DNA from: Candidatus Gastranaerophilales bacterium
Lineage (GTDB): Bacteria; Cyanobacteriota; Vampirovibrionia; Gastranaerophilales; Gastranaerophilaceae
Direction of reading: 5' to 3'
DNA length: 64,000 bases
NCBI GenBank assembly: GCA_944327255.1
Contig: CALVHA010000001.1
Span: 88,909-152,908 of the forward strand
Shown: piece by piece, positions 1-7,933 of the stretch
How the letters are laid out: every line of letters starts with the position of its first letter
How positions within the stretch are numbered: the first letter of the stretch is position 1
Notes under the pieces: generated by a model
Databases searched by the model: none
What the model was told of the DNA's origin: nothing
What the model saw: the letters and a program-made list of their open reading frames with translations, nothing else
Made by a program: the position numbers and the translations under genes

Positions 1-981
1 TCTAAGCTCATGTGAAACAATAGAAATAAATTCAGATTTCAAATGCTCCAATTTCTCAAGCTTATGATTAGTCTCCTTTAACTCCTGATACAAAGTTGCA
101 CTTTTTAAAGGTAGAGAGACTTGTTGCGCAATAGTTTGAAAACATGTAGCATTTTCTGTTGTAAAAGGAGTTTCTTTAAAAATTTCGACACACCCAAAAA
201 AATTATCCCCGAGAGATATTGGTGAAAACATATTATCAAATTGAAATACAGTGAAATTAAAACGACTTGCAGGAAATTTTATAAATTTGCGAACCTTCAA
301 ACTCTCAACATCAACCTCATAAGGAAGCGCTCCAGTCTCAAAAAGGGATTTATAATGCAAAACAACTCTCAATTTTAAAGCATTAATGAGTTCATCTGAA
401 AGTTCGTAAAGCGAGTTAATAAGCAATACAGGTTCTTCTTCCGTACAGAATGACAATGTACAGGTCAGTGAAAAACTAAGCGCCTTATCCATACCTTCAA
501 GCATATAATTAATAAGTTTTTCCTTATCAAGAGTTCCAGCAAACTGGGAACTTGTAGAATAAAGGGCATTCAATCTGTAATTACTGTCCGCAAGATCCTT
601 GTTAGTATCAAAAAGCTTTTCAAGAGCAGAACGCATCCGAAGATTCATAGAAATAATACCGGAAATCAGTTCATCGCTCATATCATCAATAATAAAAGCA
701 TTTGCGTACTTCATCAAATCACGCTCTTTAAAATTCAAAGATGTAATTAACAGAAGTGCTGAATTTTCCATAAAAGATTTCATTTTATTTATAATTGATC
801 TGGAATCAATCTTATTTGAAAGGGTATCCAAAATAACAATTTCACAAGGAGTAGCTGAAAGATAGTCAACAATAAGAGCTCCATCAGACATTGATACAAA
901 ATCCAAACGGAGTTTTTCAACAATTTTTTCATACTTATTTAAAATTTCAGCTCTTTGAGATATTAATAAAACCCTAATCAT
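1..981 (-). CDS. Sensor histidine kinase, 5' part only (3' end lies outside the window)
   Basis: Read from the ATG at 981 leftward, an uninterrupted frame of 327 codons runs off the window edge. Residues 1-115 look like a degenerate receiver domain (alternating hydrophobic strands, an ILDT aspartate, no clear C-terminal lysine). Residues about 130-305 resemble a GAF-type sensor module. A short helix leads into an H-box, SEFISIVSHELR, whose histidine (about residue 324) would be autophosphorylated. The ATP-binding domain must lie beyond position 1. No membrane segment is visible, so the kinase is probably cytosolic and senses an internal signal. The next gene on the same strand (1029-1337) ends 47 nt upstream and could be co-transcribed. 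The family call is firm; the ligand is unknown. Confidence 0.88.
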   Translation of the reverse strand, partial: MIRVLLISQRAEILNKYEKIVEKLRLDFVSMSDGALIVDYLSATPCEIVILDTLSNKIDSRSIINKMKSFMENSALLLITSLNFKERDLMKYANAFIIDDMSDELISGIISMNLRMRSALEKLFDTNKDLADSNYRLNALYSTSSQFAGTLDKEKLINYMLEGMDKALSFSLTCTLSFCTEEEPVLLINSLYELSDELINALKLRVVLHYKSLFETGALPYEVDVESLKVRKFIKFPASRFNFTVFQFDNMFSPISLGDNFFGCVEIFKETPFTTENATCFQTIAQQVSLPLKSATLYQELKETNHKLEKLEHLKSEFISIVSHELR

Positions 982-1028
982 AATATTAATGGTAACAAAC
1001 TTATTTATAAGTGCAAATTTTTTACAAA

Positions 1029-1337
1029 TTATTTATTTTCTTCTTCCATTTTTTCAATATATTCAATAATATCAAGTGCAAGTTCATGTCTTAATTCAAA
1101 TGGAGCGTGCTTAATATATTCCATGGCATGAGATACTTTAATATTTTTATCATACCAACGTCTAAGAATATAGTTATACTGATCTTCAAGAGACATCTTG
1201 AAATCAAAATCTTTTAATTTATCAAGAACATACTCTGCACAAATTGTTTGTAATTCTTCATCCGCTTTTTCCCATACAGCAATAGCTCTGCTCAATACAG
1301 GATCAGCATCATACCAGCGTTGTTGTCTCTTCTCCAT
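1029..1337 (-). CDS. Small acidic hypothetical protein, 102 aa
   Basis: I do not recognise a family. The start at 1337 is chosen because AAAGGAG sits just upstream; a longer frame from 1415 would begin inside the promoter of the divergent gene at 1431. The protein is soluble, rich in Trp/Tyr and Glu, starts MEKRQQRWYDADP, and appears all-helical with a C-terminal EKMEEEN tail. It contains two similar helical stretches, each with an aromatic motif (QRWYD and RRWYD), suggesting an internal duplication. It lies just upstream of the partial histidine kinase on the same strand. Confidence 0.7.
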   Translation of the reverse strand: MEKRQQRWYDADPVLSRAIAVWEKADEELQTICAEYVLDKLKDFDFKMSLEDQYNYILRRWYDKNIKVSHAMEYIKHAPFELRHELALDIIEYIEKMEEENK

Positions 1338-1394
1338 AATAAAACTCCTTTTTTTCTTGCGTGTTAAGACTATTTTAGCAAAAATGTAAAAAAC

Positions 1395-1423
1395 TGGCAA
1401 ACGTTTTTTTAACATAGTATAAT
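1395..1423 (+). promoter_or_regulatory. Promoter of the 1431 gene; predicted leaderless start
   Basis: TGGCAA (1395-1400), a 17-nt spacer, then a perfect TATAAT (1418-1423) that ends 7 nt before the ATG at 1431. There is no room for a Shine-Dalgarno sequence, and transcription would begin at or next to the start codon. Confidence 0.6.
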
Positions 1424-1430
1424 AAATAAT

Positions 1431-2588
1431 ATGAGGAAGATTATAGCTTTATTACTTTTAATCATGTTTTTTGGAACAAATACTGCGGTTCTTGCAGATC
1501 CAGTATTCGAAGGACATGCGGAAAAAAGCGATCAGATAAGAAAAGACCTTGAGAGCGAACTGTTTACAGGTCAGGTGGAGCATCTTGAAAGATCTGACAT
1601 AATTCATATGACAGTATCTCAGGTTTTGGATTCAAACATAAACATTGAAGGAGATGAATTTTTTGCAGAAGTTGTAAATGATGTGGAAGGCGATAGCGGA
1701 GTAATTATCCCGAAGGGAACCTTTGCTCACGGAAGGATATCAAAAACAACTGAAGCAAAACGACTTGGAAGAGCTGCAACATTATCGTTAGAGTTTGATT
1801 ATCTCATAACCCCTGACGGCAGAGAAATTCCAATAGAGGGCAAGATGTCAACAAAACTGCACCCTGTAGCCGAAACAGGGAAAATAATTGCGCAAGACGT
1901 TGGATATACTTTAGCAGGCGGAGCCGTCGGCGGATTTTTAGCACTAAATTGGCTTGGACTGGAAGCTGCCATCGCGTCTCAAGGTTATACCCTTGCAGGA
2001 GGGGCTGCACTGGGAGGTGCGATAGGTCTTGGAGCAGCTCTAATCAGAAAAGGTCATGAAGTTCTAATAGCTCCGGGAGACGAAATTAAAGTAAAAATAA
2101 ACACGTCAGTTCCTCTCCCTGTATACAAAGACAGTGCGCTTATGCAACATGAAATGCAGTATCCCGGACTTGAAGTAAGGATTTCCAATGTAAAACATGA
2201 AGAAGATCCATTCGGAGAAGCAAATACTATTACTCTTACGGTAATGATTACAAATATGTCAGATAAAACATTTTCCGGCCTTGATACAGCACTGGTGAAC
2301 GATTACAATGCCGTTTTCAGACCATCAATTTTTGGCGATACCAAATTGATGTTCAAACAAATTAAACCAGGGGACAAGGTTATCGGTGACATTTCTTTTG
2401 CAGTAGATAATATAAACAGGAGATTCTGGCTGACTTTTTATGACAGACGCAACAAGAAGGCTCTTGCAAAAATCTCTGTTGATAATGCTTATAAGAACGT
2501 TTCAACAAAAACAAAAAAGAAAAACGACAAGGTTCGAACAAGAAAAGTAAACTTTAAAAAGGAGACCGATTTGTTTGAACTTGACTAA
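1431..2588 (+). CDS. Secreted protein with TrbI/VirB10-like beta domain and glycine-zipper segment
   Basis: A signal peptide (residues 1-22, cleavage near VLA-DP) directs export. Residues about 45-140 carry a pattern shared with three other proteins in this window: a G-x-E/Q-F strand, VIIPKGT followed by G-x-I/V, an Ala-Lys-Arg, a hydrophobic FDYLITPDG turn and IPI. Residues about 155-210 are two Gly/Ala-rich zipper-like stretches that could insert in a membrane. A second beta region follows (about 215-350, with an IxNxTxxxF-like strand pattern), and the tail is Lys-rich. The first domain resembles the outer-membrane-associated C-terminal domain of TrbI/VirB10, but no conjugation genes are near. 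The function is unknown; an envelope-located beta protein is inferred. Predicted leaderless start. Confidence 0.75.
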   Translation: MRKIIALLLLIMFFGTNTAVLADPVFEGHAEKSDQIRKDLESELFTGQVEHLERSDIIHMTVSQVLDSNINIEGDEFFAEVVNDVEGDSGVIIPKGTFAHGRISKTTEAKRLGRAATLSLEFDYLITPDGREIPIEGKMSTKLHPVAETGKIIAQDVGYTLAGGAVGGFLALNWLGLEAAIASQGYTLAGGAALGGAIGLGAALIRKGHEVLIAPGDEIKVKINTSVPLPVYKDSALMQHEMQYPGLEVRISNVKHEEDPFGEANTITLTVMITNMSDKTFSGLDTALVNDYNAVFRPSIFGDTKLMFKQIKPGDKVIGDISFAVDNINRRFWLTFYDRRNKKALAKISVDNAYKNVSTKTKKKNDKVRTRKVNFKKETDLFELD

Positions 2589-2685
2589 AAAGATGTGTAA
2601 ACAGTTGCTTTACAATATCTTGTAATTTAACTTTTTTATGTTACAATGTTAGTAGTTATTAGGTTATTAAAGAAAGTAGGAAAAA

Positions 2686-3024
2686 ATGGCTTGTGGTAAG
2701 TTAGAAATAGACATTTTAAATTCGATTTGGAATTTGACATCGAATAATAACGGGAAAGATATATCTATTCAAGATGTTGTAGACGACTTATCATCTAATG
2801 GTATAGAAAGAGCTTATACTACCATTAAAACAGTTATGGACAGATTAACTGCCAAGAGTATACTTGTTCGTTATAAAGTAGGGAAAAAATTCTTCTATAG
2901 TGCAGCTACAGACAAAGAAGAATTTGCACATGAAAGTATTAAAGAAGTTGCAGATAAGTTTTTTAATTCTGATTATGCTGAAATGATTAGATTTATTGAA
3001 AATAAATTTGATTTAGTAAAATAA
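2686..3024 (+). CDS. BlaI/MecI/CopY-family transcriptional repressor
   Basis: At 112 aa it has the length and layout of the BlaI/MecI family: an N-terminal winged helix (residues 1-75) with the recognition-helix/wing signature YTTIKTVMDRLTAK followed by GKKFFYSA, and a C-terminal dimerisation helix region. Family members repress beta-lactamase, copper-export or stress genes and are inactivated by proteolysis through a BlaR1-type sensor. No BlaR1 peptidase or beta-lactamase is adjacent, so the inducer system is elsewhere or different. AGGA precedes the ATG. The next gene starts 2 nt after the stop, implying a two-gene operon. Confidence 0.85.
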   Translation: MACGKLEIDILNSIWNLTSNNNGKDISIQDVVDDLSSNGIERAYTTIKTVMDRLTAKSILVRYKVGKKFFYSAATDKEEFAHESIKEVADKFFNSDYAEMIRFIENKFDLVK

Positions 3025-3025
3025 A

Positions 3026-3397
3026 ATGAATAATATAGAAGGATGTAGAGTTTTTGTATCGGAATTAATCCGAAAAGTTTTGGTTGGCGAATTAACTGTT
3101 AGAAATGCAATTACGCTGTTTCCAGCGGACACAAAAGATAAAAGCATTGAAGCTGCATTCCATGCACTTGTCCATTATGAAGCTGACGAGGATATAAGAC
3201 GCAGGGACATTCTCTACAGAGATGAGCAGGATGATTATCTGACATTAATATTCCAAACGCTTGAGCAGGGGAAAAGTTTACCTGATAATATTATAAGAAA
3301 TTACGAAAAATACTATAAAAGCGCAGATATTCCGCGACCAAATGATTTTCGCTCAAATGTTATAAGGTTTTGGAGATTTCTAACATTTAGAGAGTAG
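3026..3397 (+). CDS. Hypothetical protein co-transcribed with the BlaI-type regulator, 123 aa
   Basis: I do not recognise a family. The ATG follows the regulator's stop with one base between and without its own Shine-Dalgarno sequence, so translation is probably coupled. The protein is soluble, helical and acidic, with a run EADEDIRRRD and an aromatic C-terminus. Its last 18 nt overlap the 3' end of the convergent gene at 3380-4258. Being locked behind the repressor suggests it belongs to the regulated circuit, but nothing in the sequence shows how. Confidence 0.65.
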   Translation: MNNIEGCRVFVSELIRKVLVGELTVRNAITLFPADTKDKSIEAAFHALVHYEADEDIRRRDILYRDEQDDYLTLIFQTLEQGKSLPDNIIRNYEKYYKSADIPRPNDFRSNVIRFWRFLTFRE

Positions 3398-4258
3398 AGT
3401 TTTAGCAATTTGTGCTGCAAGTTTTTTAGGCATATACATCGGTAAAAGCCCCCAATCTTTAAGATCTACGTTTTCACCTGAAATCTTAGCTTCATTAATT
3501 AAATCTTGAAGAAGGTTATTCACATCAGACGTATTATATTTTGACATAAAAAATTCATACTCAGGAGACCATCGTTCAAGCGGAAAGAAACGCTTACCTC
3601 TTAAATAATGAGCTACATGTGACCCCCAATCTGCTTCAGAGACAATATTAGGTTCAATGTTATTATCAAGACAGTGTTTAACTGCTAATTTATCAGCGAG
3701 AAAGCCAACACCGCCGACCGCTTCATCGTCCCAATTTTGCAAGTAATCAACGATTACTCGAGGTCCAACAATCCCAATGTCTTTATGGTCTCTAAATAAT
3801 AAATCAGGTATTAAACGTAATCTGGAATCAATCTTGTCAAAAAGATCCGTCAATTGAACATACCCGAACTCTTTTTTTAAATTTTTTGACATAAAATGGT
3901 ATGCAACACTATCTTTATTTTCTGAAGTCAAAATATTAACTTGCAGTGGTTTATTATTTTTCTTATCCCATAAATAATCAATTCTTTCAGGATCATAATT
4001 CAAAACTAAAAATTTTCCAGCTGCAGATTTTTTTGTAGTCTTATCAAGTATAATAGTTTGAGGTTTTTGAAAATTTAAAGACACAATATTTGAAAAATTT
4101 GAATTTGTATATGGATTATAGACATTCATCTCAAAAGTTTTATATACAGGTTCTTTCTTGAACGTATCAAATTCAATCTTCTTCCTTGAACAAAAACTTG
4201 TCGGGGAAGAGTTAATTTTATTAATACAATTAAATTTTACAGGATTAATATATATCAT
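3380..4258 (-). CDS. Hypothetical protein, possible GNAT-like C-terminal fold, 292 aa
   Basis: No signal peptide or membrane segment. The N-terminal 60 residues are low-complexity, Asn/Phe/Lys-rich and probably unstructured. In the C-terminal half there is GGVGFLADKLAVKHCLDN followed by a basic/aromatic strand and a HVAHYLRGKRFF motif. This order recalls the acyl-CoA loop and final helix-strand of GNAT acetyltransferases (A..L...A....C ... A..FY...GF), but the match is weak. A -10-like TATAAG lies 8-13 nt upstream of the start region. Function unknown. Confidence 0.6.
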   Translation of the reverse strand: MIYINPVKFNCINKINSSPTSFCSRKKIEFDTFKKEPVYKTFEMNVYNPYTNSNFSNIVSLNFQKPQTIILDKTTKKSAAGKFLVLNYDPERIDYLWDKKNNKPLQVNILTSENKDSVAYHFMSKNLKKEFGYVQLTDLFDKIDSRLRLIPDLLFRDHKDIGIVGPRVIVDYLQNWDDEAVGGVGFLADKLAVKHCLDNNIEPNIVSEADWGSHVAHYLRGKRFFPLERWSPEYEFFMSKYNTSDVNNLLQDLINEAKISGENVDLKDWGLLPMYMPKKLAAQIAKTLLSKC

Positions 4259-4280
4259 ATTTCTTATAAAAGATAAAAAT

Positions 4281-4318
4281 AAAAAATTTTGCGCCCTATT
4301 TTTAATTTAACAGGGCAC
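4281..4318 (-). terminator. Terminator after prepilin gene 1
   Basis: On the minus strand GTGCCCT...AGGGCGC forms a stem with an AT-rich loop and is followed by AAAA then a T run. It lies just after the stop of the prepilin gene and before the promoter of the gene at 3380-4258. Confidence 0.6.
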
Positions 4319-4323
4319 AAAAT

Positions 4324-5058
4324 TTAATGTCGAAGCATATCTCGAATTTCTCTGGAACAATTATTAAAAAATTCACAGGTTACATCAATAACTTTTCCAT
4401 GCCTGTTAATTCCAATTAAGAAAAGATCCTTCCCTTTAACATTAGGTCTTTTAGCACCGTTTACATCCATCAGCATATAAAAACCATTAACAAAAGTATT
4501 TCCAGTATTACTATCATAACTAGTTACTGGTGTAGAATATCCCAAAACAATACCATCAGCTGCCATAAAACTAAAAATAGAAGATGACCAGATATAATCA
4601 GGCCAGAATAAGGCAGCTGCAGCATAAGCAGGAGGGAAAAATATACTACTTATATAGTTCTCAGTTTTTCCGTACTCAAGATTATATAATATATTATACA
4701 AGTCATTATCGCCACTATCAAGTATTACCGCAAAGAGTTTAGAATTATATTGTGCAATACAATCTTGTAAAGTAACAGTTACAATCTCTTCATCCGTGTC
4801 CGTATTATTCATTGAAGCTACATATGCATTGTAACACCCAACAATATGTGTTGAAGCGAAATCTCCCGGAGTTTCGTTTTGTGCCATTGCCATCTGAACT
4901 GCATTTGCTACTACTGATAAACCTTTCTTATATGCTGTTTCCAATACTACTTTCTGGTAGTTTGAAATCAGTGTTGGCAGAGTCATTGCTGCGACTATAC
5001 CAATTATCCCGAGGGTTATTAAGACCTCTGCCAGAGTAAATCCTTCTTTTGTTTTCAT
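4324..5058 (-). CDS. Type IV prepilin / pseudopilin-like protein 1, 244 aa
   Basis: The start is the ATG at 5058, preceded by GGAGG. The N-terminus MKTKEGFTLAEVLI is a class III leader: a short basic stretch, Gly before the processing site, Phe+1, Glu+5, then a hydrophobic helix (about residues 8-30) that anchors and polymerises the pilin. The C-terminal domain has several cysteines and ends with DVNGAKRPNVKGKDLF plus a strand and a Cys pair, a pattern seen also in the protein at 6948-7691 and partly at 13131-13763. The prepilin peptidase and assembly ATPases are not in this window. The first ~75 residues are nearly identical to prepilin 2, while the rest has diverged. Its transcript has a ~220-nt leader with a G12 tract. 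Confidence 0.88.
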   Translation of the reverse strand: MKTKEGFTLAEVLITLGIIGIVAAMTLPTLISNYQKVVLETAYKKGLSVVANAVQMAMAQNETPGDFASTHIVGCYNAYVASMNNTDTDEEIVTVTLQDCIAQYNSKLFAVILDSGDNDLYNILYNLEYGKTENYISSIFFPPAYAAAALFWPDYIWSSSIFSFMAADGIVLGYSTPVTSYDSNTGNTFVNGFYMLMDVNGAKRPNVKGKDLFLIGINRHGKVIDVTCEFFNNCSREIRDMLRH

Positions 5059-5286
5059 TTGTTTATCCTCCATATTTTTTCTATTCGTTTTTTTTGTTTT
5101 TTTGTTTTTTTTTGCATAGCATAATTTGGTTAATTTGATATACAAATTAACCTATTTGAAGGAAGATAATAATATTTACGCACAGATGAAAACCCTTGCA
5201 GGCTCTTAGATAGGGCTACCCCCCCCCCCCTGAAACTCTTATCTGGCGCACGTTTCTCATTGGATATCCTCCTTATATATATTATA
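5059..5286 (-). promoter_or_regulatory. Promoter and ~220-nt conserved leader of prepilin 1
   Basis: A TATAAT -10 box (complement of 5281-5286) is followed by AAGGAGG and a short frame starting ATGAGAAACGTG, then GTGCGCCAGATAAGAGTTTCA, the G12 tract, CCCTATCTAAGAGCC and TTATTATCTTC. The same order of blocks occurs upstream of prepilin 2. AGATA/TATCT can pair around the G tract. The short frame is not preserved between the copies (a 1-nt indel), so RNA structure or a protein-binding site is more likely than a leader peptide. I could not match it to a known riboswitch class. Confidence 0.6.
5219..5230. repeat. 12-nt poly-C/poly-G homopolymer tract in the prepilin 1 leader
   Basis: Twelve consecutive C on the plus strand (G on the prepilin mRNA) in an otherwise AT-rich genome. 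The paralogous leader has a mixed GGAGGAG-like stretch at the equivalent place. Tracts like this change length by slipped-strand mispairing in other bacteria. Confidence 0.9.
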
Positions 5287-5328
5287 ACATAATTCCTACA
5301 ATTTTCAATATCTATAATAATTATATGT

Positions 5329-5334
5329 TATAAT
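5329..5334 (+). promoter_or_regulatory. -10 box of metF; predicted leaderless start
   Basis: A perfect TATAAT is separated from the metF ATG by 6 nt and no Shine-Dalgarno sequence is possible. No convincing -35 box was found. Confidence 0.6.
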
Positions 5335-5340
5335 TCTTAT

Positions 5341-6186
5341 ATGAAATTAAGAGAGATATATAATAATAATATAAGCAAAAAAATTTCTTTTGAAGTTTTC
5401 CCACCCAAAGAAGCGGTAAATTATAGAAAATTAATTTCAGAATTAGAAAAGATAAAAAAATTAAATCCAGCATTTATTTCACTAACATGTGGGGCAGGCG
5501 GGAATAGTGGAAGTAGTACTGTAGAACTTGCAAGAGTAATCAAAGAGAATGGATTTAACATAATGCCACATTTTACCTGTGTATGCAATTCAAGCAACTT
5601 TGTTTTTAAGCATATAAAAGATTTAGAGGAACTAGGCATTGAAAACATTCTTGCACTTAGAGGTGATATTCCCATAGATCCAACTCTTTGTTGCAAAGAT
5701 TTTAAATATGCGAATGAACTTGTAGAATTTATAAAAGAAAACAGCTCTCTTTCAGTTGGAGTTGCGGGCTACCCCGAAGGTCATATTGAGGCTGAAAATT
5801 TGCAGGAAGATATTAGAAATCTTAAGAAGAAAATTGATTGCGGAGCTGAAGCAATTTTTACACAACTGTTTTTTGATAATAACAAATTTTATTCATACAT
5901 TGATGCAGTAAGAAAGTACGGGATCAATGTACCTATTATAGCAGGAATAATGCCGATATTAAACAAACAACAAATCTATAAGATGACAGCTCTCGCAAAA
6001 ATTACAGTACCACAAATCATTTTGGAAAAACTCGAAACTTATCAACCTGAAGAGCTTCAAAACTTCGGGATTGAATACGCTATCAGGCAGTGTGAAGAGC
6101 TTATCAGTGAAAACGTTGACGGGTTACACTTTTTTACTCTTAATAAAATGGAATCAAGTATAGCAATTCTTAAAAATATATTATAA
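5341..6186 (+). CDS. metF: 5,10-methylenetetrahydrofolate reductase
   Basis: At 281 aa it is the usual bacterial size. The frame shows the MTHFR TIM-barrel landmarks: SFEVFPPK near residue 17, the VTCGAGG-like SLTCGAGG strand, HFTCV, a LALRGD strand binding FAD, AGYPEGH, and TQLFFD with GIMPI. It reduces methylene-THF to methyl-THF for methionine synthesis using FAD. deoC follows 12 nt later, so the two share a transcript although they serve different pathways. The ATG lies 6 nt after TATAAT and the mRNA is probably leaderless. Confidence 0.95.
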   Translation: MKLREIYNNNISKKISFEVFPPKEAVNYRKLISELEKIKKLNPAFISLTCGAGGNSGSSTVELARVIKENGFNIMPHFTCVCNSSNFVFKHIKDLEELGIENILALRGDIPIDPTLCCKDFKYANELVEFIKENSSLSVGVAGYPEGHIEAENLQEDIRNLKKKIDCGAEAIFTQLFFDNNKFYSYIDAVRKYGINVPIIAGIMPILNKQQIYKMTALAKITVPQIILEKLETYQPEELQNFGIEYAIRQCEELISENVDGLHFFTLNKMESSIAILKNIL

Positions 6187-6198
6187 AAAGGAGACATT

Positions 6199-6849
6199 AT
6201 GGAAAATTTAAACAAATATATTGAACACACACTTCTTAAACAGGATGCAACAAGCGATGATTTAAACAAACTTTATACAGAAGCAATAAAATACGACTTT
6301 CGCGGAGTCTGCATAAATCCTGCATACGTAAAATCAGCAAAAGAAGCATTGAAAGATACTGATGTAAAAATAGTAACGGTAATAGGATTCCCATTAGGCG
6401 CAAATAAAACAGAAGTAAAAGCATTTGAAGCCTCTGTTGCAAAGGCCGACGGTGCAGATGAAATTGATATGGTTATAAACGTTACAGCAATCAAGGATAA
6501 AAATTATGCTTATGCCAAAGAAGATATTAAAGCAGTAAAAATTGCCTGTGGAGATGTACCACTAAAAGTTATTCTAGAAACAGATCTACTTACTAAAGAC
6601 GAAATAAAAAAAACTTGCGAAATAGCTATAGAAGCAGGTGCAGACTTTGTAAAAACATCAACAGGCTTTGTCAAAAACGGAGTGGGTGCAAAAGAAGAGG
6701 ACGTTAAACTAATGTATGATACAGTAAATCCACACGGTTTAAAAGTAAAAGCATCAGGAGGAATAAGAGATAAAGAATCCGCAATAAAAATGATAAAAGC
6801 CGGTGCATATAGTTTGGGCACCAGCTCCGGAATAAAAATCATGAGTTAA
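6199..6849 (+). CDS. deoC: Deoxyribose-phosphate aldolase
   Basis: At 216 aa it is a class I aldolase of the DeoC family: VTVIGFPLG, DEIDMVIN, KVILET and the Schiff-base motif DFVKTSTGF, with the catalytic lysine at about residue 152, then KASGGIR. It cleaves 2-deoxyribose-5-phosphate to glyceraldehyde-3-phosphate and acetaldehyde in deoxynucleoside breakdown. Cytidine deaminase (19939) and thymidine kinase (30161) elsewhere in the window belong to the same salvage network. AAAGGAG precedes the ATG, so unlike metF upstream it is translated by the Shine-Dalgarno route. Confidence 0.95.
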   Translation: MENLNKYIEHTLLKQDATSDDLNKLYTEAIKYDFRGVCINPAYVKSAKEALKDTDVKIVTVIGFPLGANKTEVKAFEASVAKADGADEIDMVINVTAIKDKNYAYAKEDIKAVKIACGDVPLKVILETDLLTKDEIKKTCEIAIEAGADFVKTSTGFVKNGVGAKEEDVKLMYDTVNPHGLKVKASGGIRDKESAIKMIKAGAYSLGTSSGIKIMS

Positions 6850-6879
6850 GACTAACTCTATAAACTTTAAAATAGTTAT

Positions 6880-6922
6880 CACCACGTTGATACTGTAAAC
6901 CAGTATCAACGTGGTGCTTTTT
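6880..6922 (+). terminator. Strong intrinsic terminator after metF-deoC
   Basis: A perfect 16-bp stem, CACCACGTTGATACTG / CAGTATCAACGTGGTG, with a 5-nt loop is followed by CTTTTTG. The convergent prepilin 2 gene ends just beyond it. Confidence 0.92.
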
Positions 6923-6947
6923 GTATTATATTATATAAACAAATTTA

Positions 6948-7691
6948 TTAATTATCTGGAAGTTGAGCCATATCATATAGTCTCAAATAATCTTCGTCAG
7001 AACAGGTTCTATTTAATGCACAGCTCATATTAAGAACTTTTCCACGCTTATTAATACCAAGATAGAATAAATCCTCTCCAAGTTTATTAGGTTTTTTAGC
7101 TCCATTAACATCCATCAGCATATAAAAACCTGCTATAGTACTAGAATTATAATTATTCGGATCAGAATAAATTGCACCATTAAATTCATTTAAATATCCA
7201 AAAACAATTCCGTCAGGAGTCATAAATGTATAAACAACTCCCTCCCATTCCGGAGAATATGGATTAATTACCAATCCTGCATAGGCAGGAGGAAGAAAGA
7301 TATCCACTAATTTAGGATCATCACCAATATTCATATTATAGTAAATTTCAGACATCGTATTATAAAGCTCTTGAGTTCTTGAATCGTCAAGTGTTACAGT
7401 ATACATTTTCTTGCTATTTTCGTACAAACATAAAGGAAGAGGATTATTCGCAGTTTCATTATTGTAACACCCAACAATAGGAGTTGAAGCAAAATCTCCC
7501 GGAGTTTCATTTTGCGCCATAGCCATTTGTACTGCATTTGCTACTACTGATAAACCTTTTTTATAAGCTGTTTCCAATACTACTTTCTGGTAGTTTGAAA
7601 TCAGTGTTGGCAGAGTCATTGCTGCGACTATACCAATTATCCCGAGGGTTATTAAGACCTCTGCCAGAGTAAATCCTTCTTTGATTTTCAT
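6948..7691 (-). CDS. Type IV prepilin / pseudopilin-like protein 2, 247 aa
   Basis: The start is the ATG at 7691 with GGAGG upstream. MKIKEGFTLAEVLI is the prepilin leader and anchor helix. About 130 nt of this coding start is identical to prepilin 1 at the DNA level, and protein identity continues to the VGCYN motif near residue 75, after which the domains differ. The C-terminal FYMLMDVNGAKKPN...GEDLF block is shared. The middle is Asn/Tyr/Pro-rich and probably surface-exposed. It probably forms a subunit of a type IV pilus or type II pseudopilus. The identical 5' ends and divergent 3' parts point to recent duplication with diversification, or gene conversion. Confidence 0.88.
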   Translation of the reverse strand: MKIKEGFTLAEVLITLGIIGIVAAMTLPTLISNYQKVVLETAYKKGLSVVANAVQMAMAQNETPGDFASTPIVGCYNNETANNPLPLCLYENSKKMYTVTLDDSRTQELYNTMSEIYYNMNIGDDPKLVDIFLPPAYAGLVINPYSPEWEGVVYTFMTPDGIVFGYLNEFNGAIYSDPNNYNSSTIAGFYMLMDVNGAKKPNKLGEDLFYLGINKRGKVLNMSCALNRTCSDEDYLRLYDMAQLPDN

Positions 7692-7898
7692 ATGTCTATC
7701 CTCCATTATTTTTCTATTCTCACGCCTGATTTTTATAGCAAAATATGGCTAATTGCATATATAAATTAACCTAGTTAAAAGAAGATAATAATTTACTTAC
7801 AGGCAAAGCCACTTATAGGATCCTAGATAGGATTACTCCTCCATGAAACTCTTATCTGGTGCACGTTTTCATTAGATATCTTCCTTATATATATTATA
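7692..7898 (-). promoter_or_regulatory. Promoter and ~200-nt leader of prepilin 2, homologous to that of prepilin 1
   Basis: TATAAT (complement of 7893-7898), AAGGAAG, ACGTGCACCAGATAAGAGTTTCA, a GGAGGAG stretch in place of the G tract, CCTATCTAGGATCC and TTATTATCTTC occur in the same order as upstream of prepilin 1. AGATA/TATCT pairing is retained. No poly-G tract is present here. Confidence 0.6.
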
Positions 7899-7933
7899 AC
7901 ATATCACTATATCAATTTCAAGTCCTGAAAAAA

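Noticed and set aside
599..865. Plus-strand frame of 88 codons
   Set aside because: It lies antisense to the histidine kinase gene whose motifs are clear; no ribosome-binding site.
1431..2588. Conjugation (type IV secretion) gene cluster
   Set aside because: TrbI/VirB10-like domain is present in four scattered genes, but no VirB4, VirD4, relaxase or other Tra genes.
5243..5265. Leader peptide MRNVRQ... controlling prepilin 1
   Set aside because: In the paralogous leader a 1-nt indel changes the frame so that only six codons remain; frame conservation is lacking.
5059..5286. c-di-GMP-I (GEMM) riboswitch on the plus strand upstream of metF (ACGCACAG, TAGATAGGG-like pieces)
   Set aside because: The central GACGCAAAGCC part is missing, the homologous copy near 7700-7890 lacks the ACGCACAG string, and that copy has no plus-strand gene downstream.
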